From positions 8,016,501-8,080,500 of the forward strand of contig CANUEZ040000159.1 of assembly GCA_948099385.1 (NCBI GenBank): a stretch of 64,000 nucleotides of DNA, written 5' to 3'. This DNA is from Fasciola hepatica. Its lineage: Eukaryota > Platyhelminthes > Trematoda > Plagiorchiida > Fasciolidae. This document shows positions 42,572-55,353 of this stretch, in pieces (positions within the stretch are counted from its first letter, which is position 1; each line of letters starts with the position of its first letter). Below the pieces are notes generated by a model, which was not told where the DNA came from, searched no databases, and saw only the letters and a list, made by a program, of their open reading frames with translations. The position numbers and the translations under genes are program-made.

Positions 42572-44090
42572 TGAGTTAGCAACATGAGCCTAGCTCAAAT
42601 ACTTTAGTCCGCTTCAGTATTCTTCATTATTTTCGGTCTAACTCCTCCCATAAATACTTCTTGGTCTCCCTAGATATTTTTATTACTTCATGAGAGCTGA
42701 TAGCTGGAGTTCTCGACTTTTGCATAGAGTGAATCCGCTGTTTGACGAGGCCTAAACTATTGAAATGTTCCTCTGTGTTGCTCTCTCGGACGGCGATCTC
42801 GATATGTATCTTTATCCCAACTACTGAAAGATAAATGATCGCGAAACTTCGAAGCACAGTGAGACCCGGGTGCTCGCTGGTGCACGAAACTGGACTATCT
42901 TTGGCATTGGCTGCCATTCCTGTACTCTGATCTGATCCGATTTCATGATTAAACCCCCCGGGAAAATCGTGTCGGAGTGTTTTGCACGCTATACGACTAT
43001 TTCTGCAGCATCTAGGCGAGGGTCCATACTGGAGCATCACAATACGCAACGCGGTTGGGCTAACGTTGAGATTAAATGACTCTTGAAATATGCATTGGAA
43101 GCTTGCACAGAAGTTCGTGAAATTTCATGGAGAATAAAATAAGAGCATCACAATATTTATTAATATATATCTGCGGTACAAAAACAGCACCTTCTGTTTT
43201 ACTGAATGCCCTTGTGACCAGATGGTTTCGTACTGGTCTTCTTTATTTTCTAGTGATGGGATCCGCTGTTCGTTTTTCTATGAATGAAAAGGATTCATCA
43301 CTCACAGAGATAACAGATGCGCATTTTCACAGTTTATTTTAGCTCTGGTAAATTGTTATCTCCGTATGTAAAATTCCATCTTTAGATATGCATATACACG
43401 TATACATGCATGTATATCGTCGAACATCGAGGTAGTCGTTTTGTAGTGTTGTTTTTTGTGAAATTCATGCGATTTTGAATATCAATATTTATGTTACGTT
43501 GGTCATTCACCTTCAGACTGTGGGGATCAGAATACATTGTTACGCCTACAGAGATGAGGTAGGAGAGTTATTGGAGGCGCAAGAAGGTCCTCAGTGCAAA
43601 ATGCCTCATTTGTGACGAGGCGACATTATGACAGCATCGGCGTTCGTAATCTAAATCACGGTCTACAGGTATGCTAAGAGAAATCACATATTGCCAAGTA
43701 TTTACTTAATCTTAATTCATAATAAATACAGTCAATCCCGGTGTCCTTGCTGTTGAAGTGGAGCCACGAGATTTGGCTCAAAAGCAGATCTGAGGACTGT
43801 GAATCTTTGAAGCAGCGGTCTACTCAATACTACCACATCAAGGTCAATCATCCATGCAGGTTAGTATATTCGTATCATTTTAATTTTTTCAGCTGGTCGA
43901 GAAATACAGGTTGAAAGAACCGCGTGAGTCGACATCGACTTGGATACTCTTTTTTCGGTCCTTGTCCGATGATTTTACAATCACCATGCTAACCGCGAGA
44001 CAACGTCACGATGTGTTGCACGCTCTGAGCTATTAGTTTCCAGGTATTCTGCTTTACCCAAGGACAATATCTCATACACCATGGTTGTGA
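42572..44090. other. No recognised gene; one long minus-strand frame of unknown meaning
   Basis: A 140-codon minus frame (43,049-42,627) is open and Cys- and Ser-containing, but resembles nothing I know. The rest is AT-rich with an ATG-TATA-rich patch near 43,390 and no motif. Confidence 0.35.
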
Positions 44091-44222
44091 GATGCAGTTA
44101 TCGGTTTCTCTTATGAATCGCATTTGGGAAAACTCAGGTGGTTCATCAAGAGACCCGCAATACTGGCAGAATACCTATACGGGAGAATTCACGAAGTCAG
44201 CAACATGCGTTCCGAAAGGAAG
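44091..44222 (+). pseudogene. CACTA-type transposase fragment, second copy, ending at a splice donor
   Basis: The frame reads VIGFSYESHLGKLRWFIKRP followed by AILAEYLYGRIHEVSN. This aligns with FCFPFESLPGKLKSFTKGPA and KPAEQLCERLHELNN in the 23.7-kb transposase, the FSFE..L..LK block. After ERK the sequence is GTAATG, a possible splice donor, so the transposase gene may have been split here. Upstream, ISYT in the neighbouring frame may be the decayed NVH.L block. The remaining transposase is not seen. Confidence 0.6.
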
Positions 44223-46365
44223 GTAATGTTGCTTCAGATGTTGTTTTCATTCCCGTTCGTGTCGTGCGCATTCATCCCGTGTTTCTTATGTTTTTACTCC
44301 ACTGTGCAACCAGATTAAAATACTGTCCTCAACAAACGTCCCGCCAAAATCTGGAATTGACTGATAATGTACCTTTTTAATGATTCAATGTTTTGGGGAT
44401 TTTTTCACACGGATCGCTATCAAGTCGTCTGTCTGTGGATGACGTACTATTGGACACACTTACTGCACCCGTTCACGTAATCACTTGTGAGTGTTTATTG
44501 TTTTCCAACAACCCCCATGATGCCATTGTTATAATTTTACCTAAGTTCACATAAATTTGTTTTTCTCTTTCGCTTTTCTAGATCACGTATTTGTTCTTGA
44601 GTGTGACTACAGACGGCGCCCATTGGGCCCGAAGTAGCATTATTATGCTTGTGGTTTGGAAGTGCGCAACGAAGAGACCTTCAAAAACAGGCTTATTGTT
44701 GCCGTCAAGGGTAAGTCAATGAAATTCGTTGTCTCTGACCAAACTCCAGACGCTGTTCGTCTCATTCCAAGGTTCGCAGAAGAACCGGTGTCTGTCGTTG
44801 AAATACATAAAGCGTAGGTTTATCAAAGCTAGTAATCAAGGAAATGCGAGACAAAAACGCTGGCACTTAAATTATCATTTCCTCCGAAATAAATCTCAAG
44901 CTGCTTTTTTCTTTTAGAGTTGGTTTATTCATTTGGTGTAATGAACATTAGGCATTCAGATGGCCAGTAAAAATTAGCCCTAAACCACAACTCTACAAGT
45001 TCCTCTGATTTAGTTCATAGTTTATTTAATATTTTCTTATTTCATTGATTACAGTTGTTTTGATATATGAATTATCGGATGTTGGTCCGTTTTGAAGAAA
45101 AGAGTTTTCAATCAAACTATCTGCGAAACCTGCATGCGAAAATGTATTTTTGTCCAACGTTTCCTAAAATGCAACTGTCTCACCCTTCTACATATTGATA
45201 TTTAAGATCCGATGACCACGTGACACAAGAACGATGAACATATAACGAAAATTCTGAATGAAGCAGTCCTCGAATCGCAAGTTTGTACAAGCTTTCAGTA
45301 TGACATTTTTATAATAAACTTGGTGATTTTTACAAACTGTTTTCCTAATCAGTGTTAAATTAGTGGTTTTAATCGAAACGATGGATAATGGGCAAATAGA
45401 CTCAGAAATGGGCAGGTAAGATGGATTAGGAAAAGAAGAGGTACCCATATCCAGCGACTTTTCCGAACGTTGGGCATAGCCCAACGCGCGCCCAGTCGGA
45501 AGCGCATTGAGATTGCTGCTTGGGTGGGAGAATTATAAGGATCACCAACATCCATGTATAAACATTCAGATAGTAATAGATTCACAGCGTGTATAAAAGA
45601 GTCCAACGACGGGTTGTTGTCCCTCTGGAAGCAAAAGGGAGCTGTGCACAGAACGCTTGCCACGGTGCCTCGTAAAGCCGAGAATTTGGAATGATATTTA
45701 ACAGCCACACAGTCGACACCGTTACAAGAGAAAATGAAATCAACTTCAGACTTGCAAGACTACTTGCAATTGATGCAAGTAACTACACTGCCATCTGTCC
45801 TCTTCTAGCAATGTTTTTGTCTTGACGAAAGCACTCGAAGTTCTCAAGGAGACCGAGTTAGTGTTCAATGCTTTCATTTAACCAAGACTCCTAGATACGG
45901 GTCACAGGTAATGGTTGGAAAAGACATCTTTCCAAAACGGTACCGAGTGTCAATACTGACCGATGCGAGAATTGTTATCTCCTTTGCGGTTGTGCGACTA
46001 AAGGCAGCCTGATAACCGGCGCGCTTGCCTTTCCTAGTCCAACTTGGTTTCGGCCAGCTTTCACAAAAACGAGCTGTGGATAGTGAAACAGAACATGTTT
46101 TGTCTCTAATCCGAGTGAATGGTTTCTTTGAGCAGTGGATTCTAAGTGACATGAGTTGATGCTGAGAATAATTCCAAAGTGACATTGGCCAAGTTCATAA
46201 CAAACTGTAGCGCAGTCGGTCGTGGGACCCGCCGTGCCTAGCTCTAGGCAGTTTGCATGTTGTTCGATGCCACAGGCCTGTCCATTGTTTGTCTGCTTGC
46301 CATAAGGACAATTAGTTTCGGTCAGTTGAAAACCCCTTTTTGAGTGCTCTGCTTTACTAGCTAGC
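44223..46365. other. No recognised gene
   Basis: Open frames exist, such as 45,708-45,355 minus (117 codons) and 46,415-45,975 minus (146 codons, Cys-rich), but neither has a motif I know. The second overlaps repeat R5 and is probably non-coding. Confidence 0.35.
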
Positions 46366-46369
46366 ATGT

Positions 46370-46535
46370 TGTTCCTTGTCGCTCCAACAGGTAGACGTGA
46401 TCGACATTGTTTCAATACGAACCATCCTCCACCTGTATCACTGAGTTTTCCCGCCTTTTGGCAACCGTTGGAACTTTTGGCTTGTTGTTCGTTCCATGAG
46501 CCATTCTCGGGATCTAGTTACTACCTGGCATTCCG
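46370..46535 (+). repeat. Dispersed repeat R5, copy 2 (+)
   Basis: Pairs with 37,930-38,100 and ends about 30 bp before the readable part of the Penelope-like RT. Confidence 0.6.
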
Positions 46536-46539
46536 CAGT

Positions 46540-47590
46540 ACTAAAGGCCGATGTCCATACAGGTGCTTCAAATTTGATGGCGCTGTCTACGAACAAACAC
46601 CAGGCACAACGGTTGGATCAGCAATATTCGGATTTATTACAGAAGCCGTAATGCAAGGCCTTGATAAAACTGTCTTACCAAGGATTGCACCAAAAATTTG
46701 AACGAGGTATATGGACGGTACATTCGTATTTATCAAGCACATTGAAAAGGCACACTACGGTTGACATCTTCAGTGACATCAGATCCGCAATAGAGGTGGA
46801 AAATAATGGAGAACTGCCATTCCTGGACGTATTGGTAAGAAACGGGGATGACACACTACAGACTTCTGCATACTGGAGGCCAACACCCAAGGAACAAATG
46901 TTGAGCATCAAAAGTAATCCTCCAAATAACCACAAGCAGTCGTGCATCCAAACTCTGTTCAGAAGAGCCAAAAATCACTGCAGCACAACGGGACTCGGAA
47001 TACAAGAGGGAAATATCTTCTCAATATGTTTCAACGGAACGGATATCCAAGAAATTTTATTCAAAGAACAATATACGAATTCGGAAGTGAATAAACTTAA
47101 AGAATGCAATTTAACTGAAGAATTGCACAGCCGTACATCAAAAACATCCGAAATGACCATAAGACTTCTCCAACCACGGAGCATCACAGTTGCTCATAAA
47201 TTAACCAAGGCATTGAGAAGAATCATATGAAGAACGAAAGAGCAATTGAACGATGAAGAAAGAAGAAACGTGATAAAATGGTGAAACATAAGGACTGTGA
47301 CAAATGCTACGTTGATCAAACCGGGAGAAAGGTTGCCACGAGAACGCATGAACACAAATTAGCTACAAGAACACGGGATCCATTCTCCCTAATATCCGTC
47401 CACGAGGATCAAGTACCCATGGTTAGTCTGGATGAAGTTCATATTCTGAATCAACCACCCACAAGATATGCAACGGATTTCTTGGAAGCCTAACATTCTT
47501 TAACAAATCCAACCAATAAACGCATTGAATGGGACCGCATTAAAGTTCTCTTGATACGCAAGAAATTTAAATTAACTCAAGAAATGGAAA
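46540..47590 (+). pseudogene. Penelope-like element: RT C-terminal half and GIY-YIG endonuclease
   Basis: Near 46,560, CFKFDGAVYEQTPGTTVGSA followed by FGFITEAVMQGL is the conserved Penelope RT block. It is followed by RYMDGTFVFI at 46,705-46,735, where GGT at 46,717 stands for the second catalytic Asp. A shifted frame (46,661-47,230) has ENNGELPFLDVLV, the LPFLD block, then HKQSCIQTLFRRAKNHC. From 47,278 a further frame gives KDCDKCYVDQTGRKVATRTH and EHKLATR, the GIY-YIG nuclease, with the Gly of YVGQTGR changed to Asp (GAT at 47,314). Such elements reverse transcribe and nick their target with this pair of domains. Both are dead in this copy. Confidence 0.88.
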
Positions 47591-49807
47591 GCGAATAAGC
47601 TGAACCTTAATCTTACCGACCCCTAATCATGGAATCCAATTCTTCGCACGAAAACATCAGGCCAGCTGACCCCCGAAAGACTTAATAAAAGGAACCAGCT
47701 GGACATTCAGTGGGATTCTTGTGGCTTTAGTCTAACTATTAATTGAAGCATATTAAGGACTCTGATCCCAGTGGTTCGATGCCACACCTTTACTTTCCTA
47801 ATTTGGATCTTCCTTGTATGAAATGGGATACTGAGAAACAATTGCTAAAAACTACTCTGATTATAATACATTCTAGATGAAACAGTGAAATAAAACTATT
47901 CGAACACAATAACCCATCGATCCTGATGGCTCATCTCCACAATTTATGTACTCGGCATTTCCGTAATTGTGCCTGGAATACAGAAAAATTCTAACACTAA
48001 AACTAGCAGTTGTTCAATGAATAATTGTGCGTCACTTCGTATCTAGAAAGTCATAATTCCGTAATTTGACCATTATAAGCCCCAATGACGTATCTACGCA
48101 AGTTTCTTGATGTTCTAGAATTAAAGATAATATTTTGATTCTTATCATTATCGCACACTTCTCCAGTCAATTTTATTTTCCGTTTCCACTGGATAATTCC
48201 CTTCCGTTTCCTAGTTATTCACGAATTTTAGTCTTTATATCTGCGTCATGCTCGTTGTTCGGGAGCTTGCCTCTGTATGTGTACGTTTTTTCTGTCTTTT
48301 CATTCAGCTGTATCTCTCGCATTGTCACACTGTTTCTTTGGTGCACTATCGAAGTACATCCGTAACTATTTTCCTGTCTCAGGAATATACCTGAACAACC
48401 AGTATGAGTCATGAGATTGATTTTTATTTTCAGATCATGGTCTTTTTGGCTTTACTATATTTTTACGGTTTTTGGTTCAAGCTCAACATTTGTCTCCGAC
48501 CGTATGAAGTGATCCATTATTTTGCTTCCTCTTGTTTGACTGTTGTCTACTTTCTTAACCCAGCATCCTAAACTATGTAAATTTTTGATTTCCTGAGTAT
48601 TCCGTTGTAAACTGATCATGCTACGGGCATATGTCTTGACCAAATTCGAGAAATGAACATAACCATTGAAAGAAAAGTCCAAGAAGAAAATCATAAAAAT
48701 ATTTATACGAGTATATAGAAATGTCACTATGGATTTCAAGAGGTAAAGTCTCCGAAATCAGAAGGCATTACAAAAGGCAAAGTCAAGTTACCAATGTTAG
48801 GAGTTTGCACTGAAGAGTCAATAGGTCTAGGTCATATAAGTGGTAACTTGCTGAGGTCAAGGTCAAATCAGGAAGAAAGCTCCACATATATACAAATGAG
48901 TAGGGGGACCGCGACTTGCATACTGAGGATGTCACATCTGGTGACGGAGTGTTTGCGACCTAAATACCAAGGTCAGCTACCAGAAGTCGTTGAAAAATAC
49001 CAACCTGAGCCCAAACCACCAGTTTTCAAAAAATTATTGAGACATTTGTGTTCTCCCCGTAGAGACAGGTTGTATGATATTAGCATTCGAGACGTTAGAA
49101 TGTAACAAGAATGAGGATATCTTGATGATATCAAATGCTGTAGCCCATTCCTCTGAGCGATCCAGCTTTTTTGCCCCTGGCCGTTGAGTACATGACCCTT
49201 GACAAATGCAGTGCCGAGATGGACTTGTGGATACTTACTGAGAAATACTGGTTTTCAAGGTGCTTATTTTGTGGATGAGAACATAAAACACAAGAGAGAT
49301 GAAGATCCACCATTACCGTGAGTACTCCTAATAGTTGCATTATACTAAGGCAGAGATAAACAGCAGTTCATAAAAAAGCTCACTAAAACCAGGGTGGTTA
49401 TTAGTCAGGGTAAAAAGGTTACCAGCTTTGTTGTCTCTCGAGGCCAACCGGTTATCCTCGCGCATAAGTTTCTACCCAGGAGTCTATTTCTCCTGTAAGA
49501 GAGTGTGCACGCCACTGATCAATTCAGCATTGTTCATTTGGATTCGCATCATGTTAAAACTGTAGGTTGCAGGCTGTGACTAGACGCACACGTCCAACTT
49601 TATTGATTGATCAATTGGGAAGCGTTCGGATCCCTGATAAACGGCCCATACTTATACACTATGGACGCAGTCTGATTGCTGTTCATTACGCAACCCGTTC
49701 GTACTGAGAAGGATTAGGAAAGCAAAGATCTGGAGACGGTCCCAGCCGTGGATTGTGATAAGTGATATGATATGTGGCTTCTGACCAATGCCCCTCAGAA
49801 CAGCGTG
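47591..49807. other. No recognised gene; one possible exon-like frame
   Basis: A 103-codon plus frame (48,794-49,105) has a protein-like C-terminus with YQGQLPEVVEKYQPEPKPPV and a basic end. I cannot assign it. Otherwise the stretch is AT-rich and featureless. Confidence 0.35.
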
Positions 49808-50120
49808 TTATTGATCCGGGCCTACTTTGCACGCCCGATCCGCTAAAGTGCACGGACCATTGATGGATGCGAAAATCGGCACTTCAAGGAATCTGCTTAT
49901 TTCCTCCTTAAATCTCGGTAAATGGCCTGTTGCTCGGATATGGAGTGAAAGCTTATCCCACATTTGTGAACACTGAACCAGGAAGTTAGTCCGTAGACTA
50001 ATTCTCGAGAACGGCACAATAACTGAGTGACTGCAGTGTCATAACGAGCATTTGCAGTCCGATCGATCACGTACCTCTGCAAGAGCTTCACGGGACCTAT
50101 GTTTTAGTGGTGAATGGGAA
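49808..50120 (-). pseudogene. Possible LINE C-terminal fragment (minus)
   Basis: On the minus strand one frame reads FSRISLRTNFLVQCSQMWDK, then LSLHIRATGHLPRFKEEISR. The order R..FF..R....WN.LP...........FK is that of the end of CR1/Jockey-type LINEs. An upstream frame gives VIDRTANARYDTAVTQ. Similarity is weaker than for the 20.6-kb copy. Confidence 0.4.
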
Positions 50121-52048
50121 AATGGCGGGTTTTTCTATGTTCGTCGGAGTTAAGGAGGTTCGAGATGTAGCAAATTGGAGCGCGATTCATAGTTAAGACG
50201 AGACGAATAACTAAATGTATGTTTAGTATAGGGGCGCTAAACATTACAATGGCAATCCTCCCACACTGGTGTATGTTAGAGCCAACTATCGCACTGTACA
50301 GTGTGCCTTGGGAACGGGTACACCCCTGGAGCTTCGGATTTCTAATATTACTACTGGGAACAGTAGCAGCAGTTAGATTTTGACTTTCTCTGAATTCTCG
50401 TGAGGAAAAACTTGCGTGGCCCTGTCCGCTTCAGAAAACGGTGAACGACACCTGAGTTAGCAAATTATACATTCAAAGGTGTTATTTTCAAACAAAGTGA
50501 TCGGATCTAGCTGCCCACGCAAATCGAGTGGACTGTTAGTGGTATATAAATCAACATGAACTCGTTCATTGTGAATACACAGGCCATGTTGGTCAGTTTA
50601 GTATGGCCTTGCACAGAAAACCCGAGCAGAATAACAACTTATTTAGCATCTGATCAGCGGTATGGCGTCCATTAGCACAGCGTTATTACTAATTCGTTTG
50701 TGGTTTAGACTCGTATGTTCACTTTGGCCTTCTGAATGTGAAAGATTTCGATGAATCTAGGTCAGTTGGAATAACTATTAGCGGTTCTTTGATTGTGGTT
50801 GTTCTGGTTGGTATTCCTCAGCAGAAACCGAACTAAGAAATACGATTTATCAATAGTATGGCAAAATAGGAGAATTAAAAACACTGATAGCAATATGATG
50901 ATTAAGTTGTGTGACGATAGGGTTCATGTAGCTTTTGATAAGTGTAAAATGTGATGATGATGATGATATTTGCATATTATCAACAATTGTTAGCTTTCTG
51001 GCACTACTTTTAATAAAGACGGTAAATAGGTATGATAAGCACGTTGGATGGTTATGGCAAAATGCACTGTAACCGTGATTGTCGTGTGCACAGTCATCTG
51101 TGCTTATTTCAAACTTGAACATGTTTCCTGTTGTCCGGTAGTTGATGGAGTCTCTGTGAGTTTCGGTTAGATATTAGTTCAAGTAACTTGGGGGAATGTT
51201 GGATACGTTGGCAAATTCTATTTCACTCAACTTCATCCTCCAAAACTGAGGTGAATTGTAGTGAAATTGTGGTAAAATCATACAGTTCTATTGGACCGTG
51301 TAGTCGCCGAGATTTCTGATTGACAATACCAATCTCTATTCTTTTATTTTCGACCATACTGGTAAAAAAGGTTTGCCAAAGAATCTGCCAATTACAACTA
51401 TTCATTTCAGTATGAACGTGGCAGTGACCAGTATTCAAACCTATGCACCGTATAGGGGCACCGTTGAATCAGCCAGAGGCCAAACTGCTTCAACAATGGA
51501 ATGACTGGAAAGCATGACTGGTTGATGGGCTCTGACCATCAAATAAATTGGCATCATCACTGAAATAACTAGCTGGTTCGTCGGTACTTATTCATGGACC
51601 CTTAGCTGCTTCTAAGTGGCCAACACAAGCTCTAGTTGCGTGTTTATCATAACTCCATAGAATAATTGAATCTCATTATTGTCCTCCAATAAAAAACCCT
51701 AAATCCTGAGGGAGCTAGGTAAGAATGCCATGCGATTTTTCTCGCGAGAATTCGGAAAAAGTTAAAATCTAACTACTGCTACTGTTTCCACTAGTAATAA
51801 GAGAAATTCAAAGCTCCAGGGGTGTACCCGTTCCCAAAGAACATACTGTACTCTAGCAGTGATCTAGTGTGGATCATATATACACTAAGTGTACTTTCTT
51901 GCAAACTGAACGTCCTGTGAACTAGTCCTTTTACCAAGCACGACCTAGCAATTTGAGTGTCTGTTAGCTCCGAGAGGTTGAGTGAGTGCATGTCCAAGTA
52001 GCGTACTAATGGCTAGCTGGGAATCAGACTGTTGTGTTCAGGATCGAC
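50121..52048. other. No gene seen
   Basis: AT-rich, with a short GAT microsatellite near 50,953-50,967. No motif in any frame. Confidence 0.4.
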
Positions 52049-52384
52049 GGAGAACATAGCACACAAAAGATCCGTTCATTAGCGCATCAGCAAACACGCA
52101 CGTATATGGGCAAGAAAACAAGTGAATCATCTCTTGGCATGCGCGAGCAGCACATACGGTTGAGTACGGTCACGCAAGGCGGCTCAGCAGTAACGAATCA
52201 ACAAGCGCGTAGGGCTCAGTGTGTAAGTCTGTTTGGTCAGAGCAAGCCATCCGTGGCATGGGTGAATTCACAGTGATGTGCGTACGTGTGTGCAGCGAGC
52301 AGAAGTCAATCCATAGGCAGTCAATAACGGAGCGTGCGTATGAGACTGTCTGATTGCGTACGTGACTACTCGAACCGACACAAC
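52049..52384 (+). repeat. Dispersed repeat R4, copy 2 (+)
   Basis: 336 bp, about 98 % identical to the reverse complement of 28,376-28,709. Flanks are unrelated on both sides, so this is a dispersed mobile unit and not part of a larger duplication. No target duplication was evident. Confidence 0.75.
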
Positions 52385-55353
52385 ACAGACGACCACGTAT
52401 ACTAAATGTTCCGGGAGAGACGTGAGACTTGCACGTGAGAATGCAGCTTTTATCAACCAAGAACTTCATCAGCTAGTCATTACGCCACGACCTGAGCAAC
52501 CGTAAATCGTCAGATTTGTTAGCTATGATATTATCCAGTGAAGTAAAATCTAAGAGGGTATGATAGATTTACATCGCCAGAAAAAAGAGAAAGAGTCCCA
52601 TGGCGGACCATCGTAAATATCAGTTACATACGGGAGCAAAAGATAACGGGCCTAATACCCTATCTTCGATCACCCCGCTGGTTAAAGGGCTAGTCCTGTA
52701 ACCATTTATTCCCAATACAACCGGCATTAACCAACAAAAACGTGAACGTTCGAGTTCCCCTGAGATCTTCACTGGTAATAGTACTTAAAGTCAGTTGATC
52801 GAAGCCTTTAATCTGCAAAGAAGGATCTGTACAGAGCGCAAGCAGGAACGAGTTATCGGTTGCAAATCCTAAGGAGCCTGGGTTTATACGTAGAATATTA
52901 GATCGTGCCTTTTTGTATGTAAGGTCAGGCAAACCATACCACGCTGTTTCCTTACTGCAGGCGTTCGCTAGCTTTTCCTACTATGCTTTGACCACCTGTC
53001 CGTCAATGCGGTGCTCCGCAGTACGCCACCACGTTCACCAGAGCAGTTCTTCCCACAACTGATGAGAAGGAGAACACCATCGATCGAGAGAGAGTGAAAA
53101 GCGTACATTGCAAAGGCGCACGTGAAACGTGTGAATGGTCACCGTTCTTGATAGCACGCATTCAGATAAACACTGGTGTGTGAAAAAGGCAGCCCACTAC
53201 TGTAGGGCGAGTTGGGAAGGTTCATCTGGAGCATAGCTAGGGCATGAGGCCGTGTTGTTTCCGAGGTACATACAGAAATAAAAAGGGTATTTTGGCTAGG
53301 TAGTGGGTATTTGTCGGCGGAAGGAAGGGTATGAGGTGCACTAGGATAGTTGGGCGGAGAACAAGGCAGAAAACGTGGAAATAATGGGAGACTAACTGTC
53401 CTCGGCGGGAGGGAAGGTTTCGCCAGTCGAGAGTTAGGTACCAACACGTGTTGTTCCTCATGCCATCAATAATTACTACGTACAGCGCGGCAATTTTGTC
53501 GGACCGCATCTCTTTAGGATTCTCAAGTTTATTCATGACCTACTCCCGTATAGTGGCTATAGCTACTGACCCTTGGTTCGGAACACAATACCGATTATAC
53601 TCGGCAGCACGCAAATAAAAACTCGAAACGCTGGAGCGGGATAACGTGTTTTGCGGCCGGTTAACGGACGACCCAACTTTGGGACAATAACCTCGTGATT
53701 CTAAAAATGGACCCGGTACCATCCGGTCTTGGCTCACAGGCTATGGTCGATAGCTAGCTTGGCCTCCCATATCCTGTCAACTCTGCGGGATCATCAAGCT
53801 ATTTACAGAAACCCAAGGCCCATCGCCTTCCATTATTTCAATTGCAGGACAGTATTGGTATCAGTGTTAATTAATCGTGGGGCGAAAATACTTCGTCGCG
53901 GTCGCAGCTCATTTGTGGTGGCAGAAATAGTGTTTTGTCTGGAGGTATCTAAAATATTACTGCTAAGTCTATCCCTCCAGATTAATGTGTGTGACCCCAA
54001 CCAATTTACCTACCGTTGTTCATGTCCAACCCTAATCGCCCACGCTTCCCTCACACCGCCCTGATACCATTTTATTGAAAATGCATTGTGGTTACGGCAT
54101 ATTTCTTCGATTAGAGAGATGTATTTAACCATGCAGACAGATTCAAGCTATTATGTATCTTGACTGATAGTGGAATTCAGCTGAACGATGTACACTTACT
54201 GCTCAAATACTTTTCCGGTCGGCAACAGTTCATATGGTTTCGGGGCAGAACCTCCATGCTTCCATCCATATAAGACGCCGTCCCAACCCCGTCTTTGTTT
54301 TCTACAAATATCTCTCCTGTGTCTGTGCATGATGATTGAATGCATATCCAAAAAGCAGATAATGTGATCCTTGGTATGCCCTATCCTAATCAGAGGACTC
54401 AACCTCTTCGCCGTGACGTCATAACTGAGCTTACTAATTGGTCCTATTTCCACAACCTGCGAATGGATTCTTACGTCTTTCGATATTTATTGTCTTTACA
54501 AAGGAGTTGGGTATTCGTATCCTTCAAAGCCCACTCCCCCTGTTAACGAACCGTGGGCGCATCGGGAGCAGTTCACCAGTGAAATACGTAGGTACTATCA
54601 TTACTTATGACCTTTCTTAGTCTGAGCACTTTGCCGCAGTCTTCCTGGAGATAAGACGGCTTAGTTTGTTTTGCAATTGAAATTCATCCCGACGGATCAC
54701 AGCCTTTTTAACCTGACCTCAGTAAATGCATTTCTACATCCACATAATCCCGCTTTAAACATTTGTTTTCTCGAACCAAAATCTTCACTTCCTCTACAAT
54801 ACCATACCTCGGCCGTTTCCTTGCCAAACCTGAATTTGTCACTGCAGAGCTAAACCCAACGTTGGTTTGGAATAAATTTATCTCATTACATGCACGATTA
54901 TTACGCAATCAGAAATGATTATGCAGCTGCTGAATATCCACCCTCGAGTACATAAAGCATACACTTGGCTCGACTCAATATTAGAATGAGAACGTTTCCT
55001 CCAGCATAAATCTGAGTCAAGTGTTGATATACCCATCAGAATAAGGCATGCAGAATGCTGGGTGGTGAAACATAAACACTTGTAAACCTTTCCGCCGCAT
55101 CCAAAGCTATACCAAGACATCCGCAAACAGACGTTAGGGATGGAAAACAAAATAATACGCCACGGTATGCGAGGTAAAAAGCACTTCTATTAGTTGCCAC
55201 CATTGAATTATGGAAACGGAACACAAATATAAAGGGGAAGAAAAGGGAAAAAATTTTTATCACAGTCCAGAATTTTCCGTACTCAGATTAACATAATCAG
55301 TCCAAGAAGAAGAAGCAACCAAAACAACAGCGATATGGGACAAATTTCGCAAG
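52385..55353. other. No recognised gene; includes the probable 3' untranslated region of the ZIP9-like gene at its right end
   Basis: Frames such as 53,447-53,139 minus (Pro- and Ser-rich) and 54,453-54,196 minus show no motif. The last few hundred bases before 55,354 lie downstream of the minus-strand ZIP9-like stop codon and would be its 3' untranslated region. I found no clear AATAAA on that strand close by. Confidence 0.4.

Noticed and set aside
45975..46415. 146-codon Cys-rich minus-strand frame
   Set aside because: Overlaps repeat R5 on the opposite strand and has no recognisable domain; likely fortuitous.
50950..50970. GAT microsatellite
   Set aside because: Too short to be of interest.
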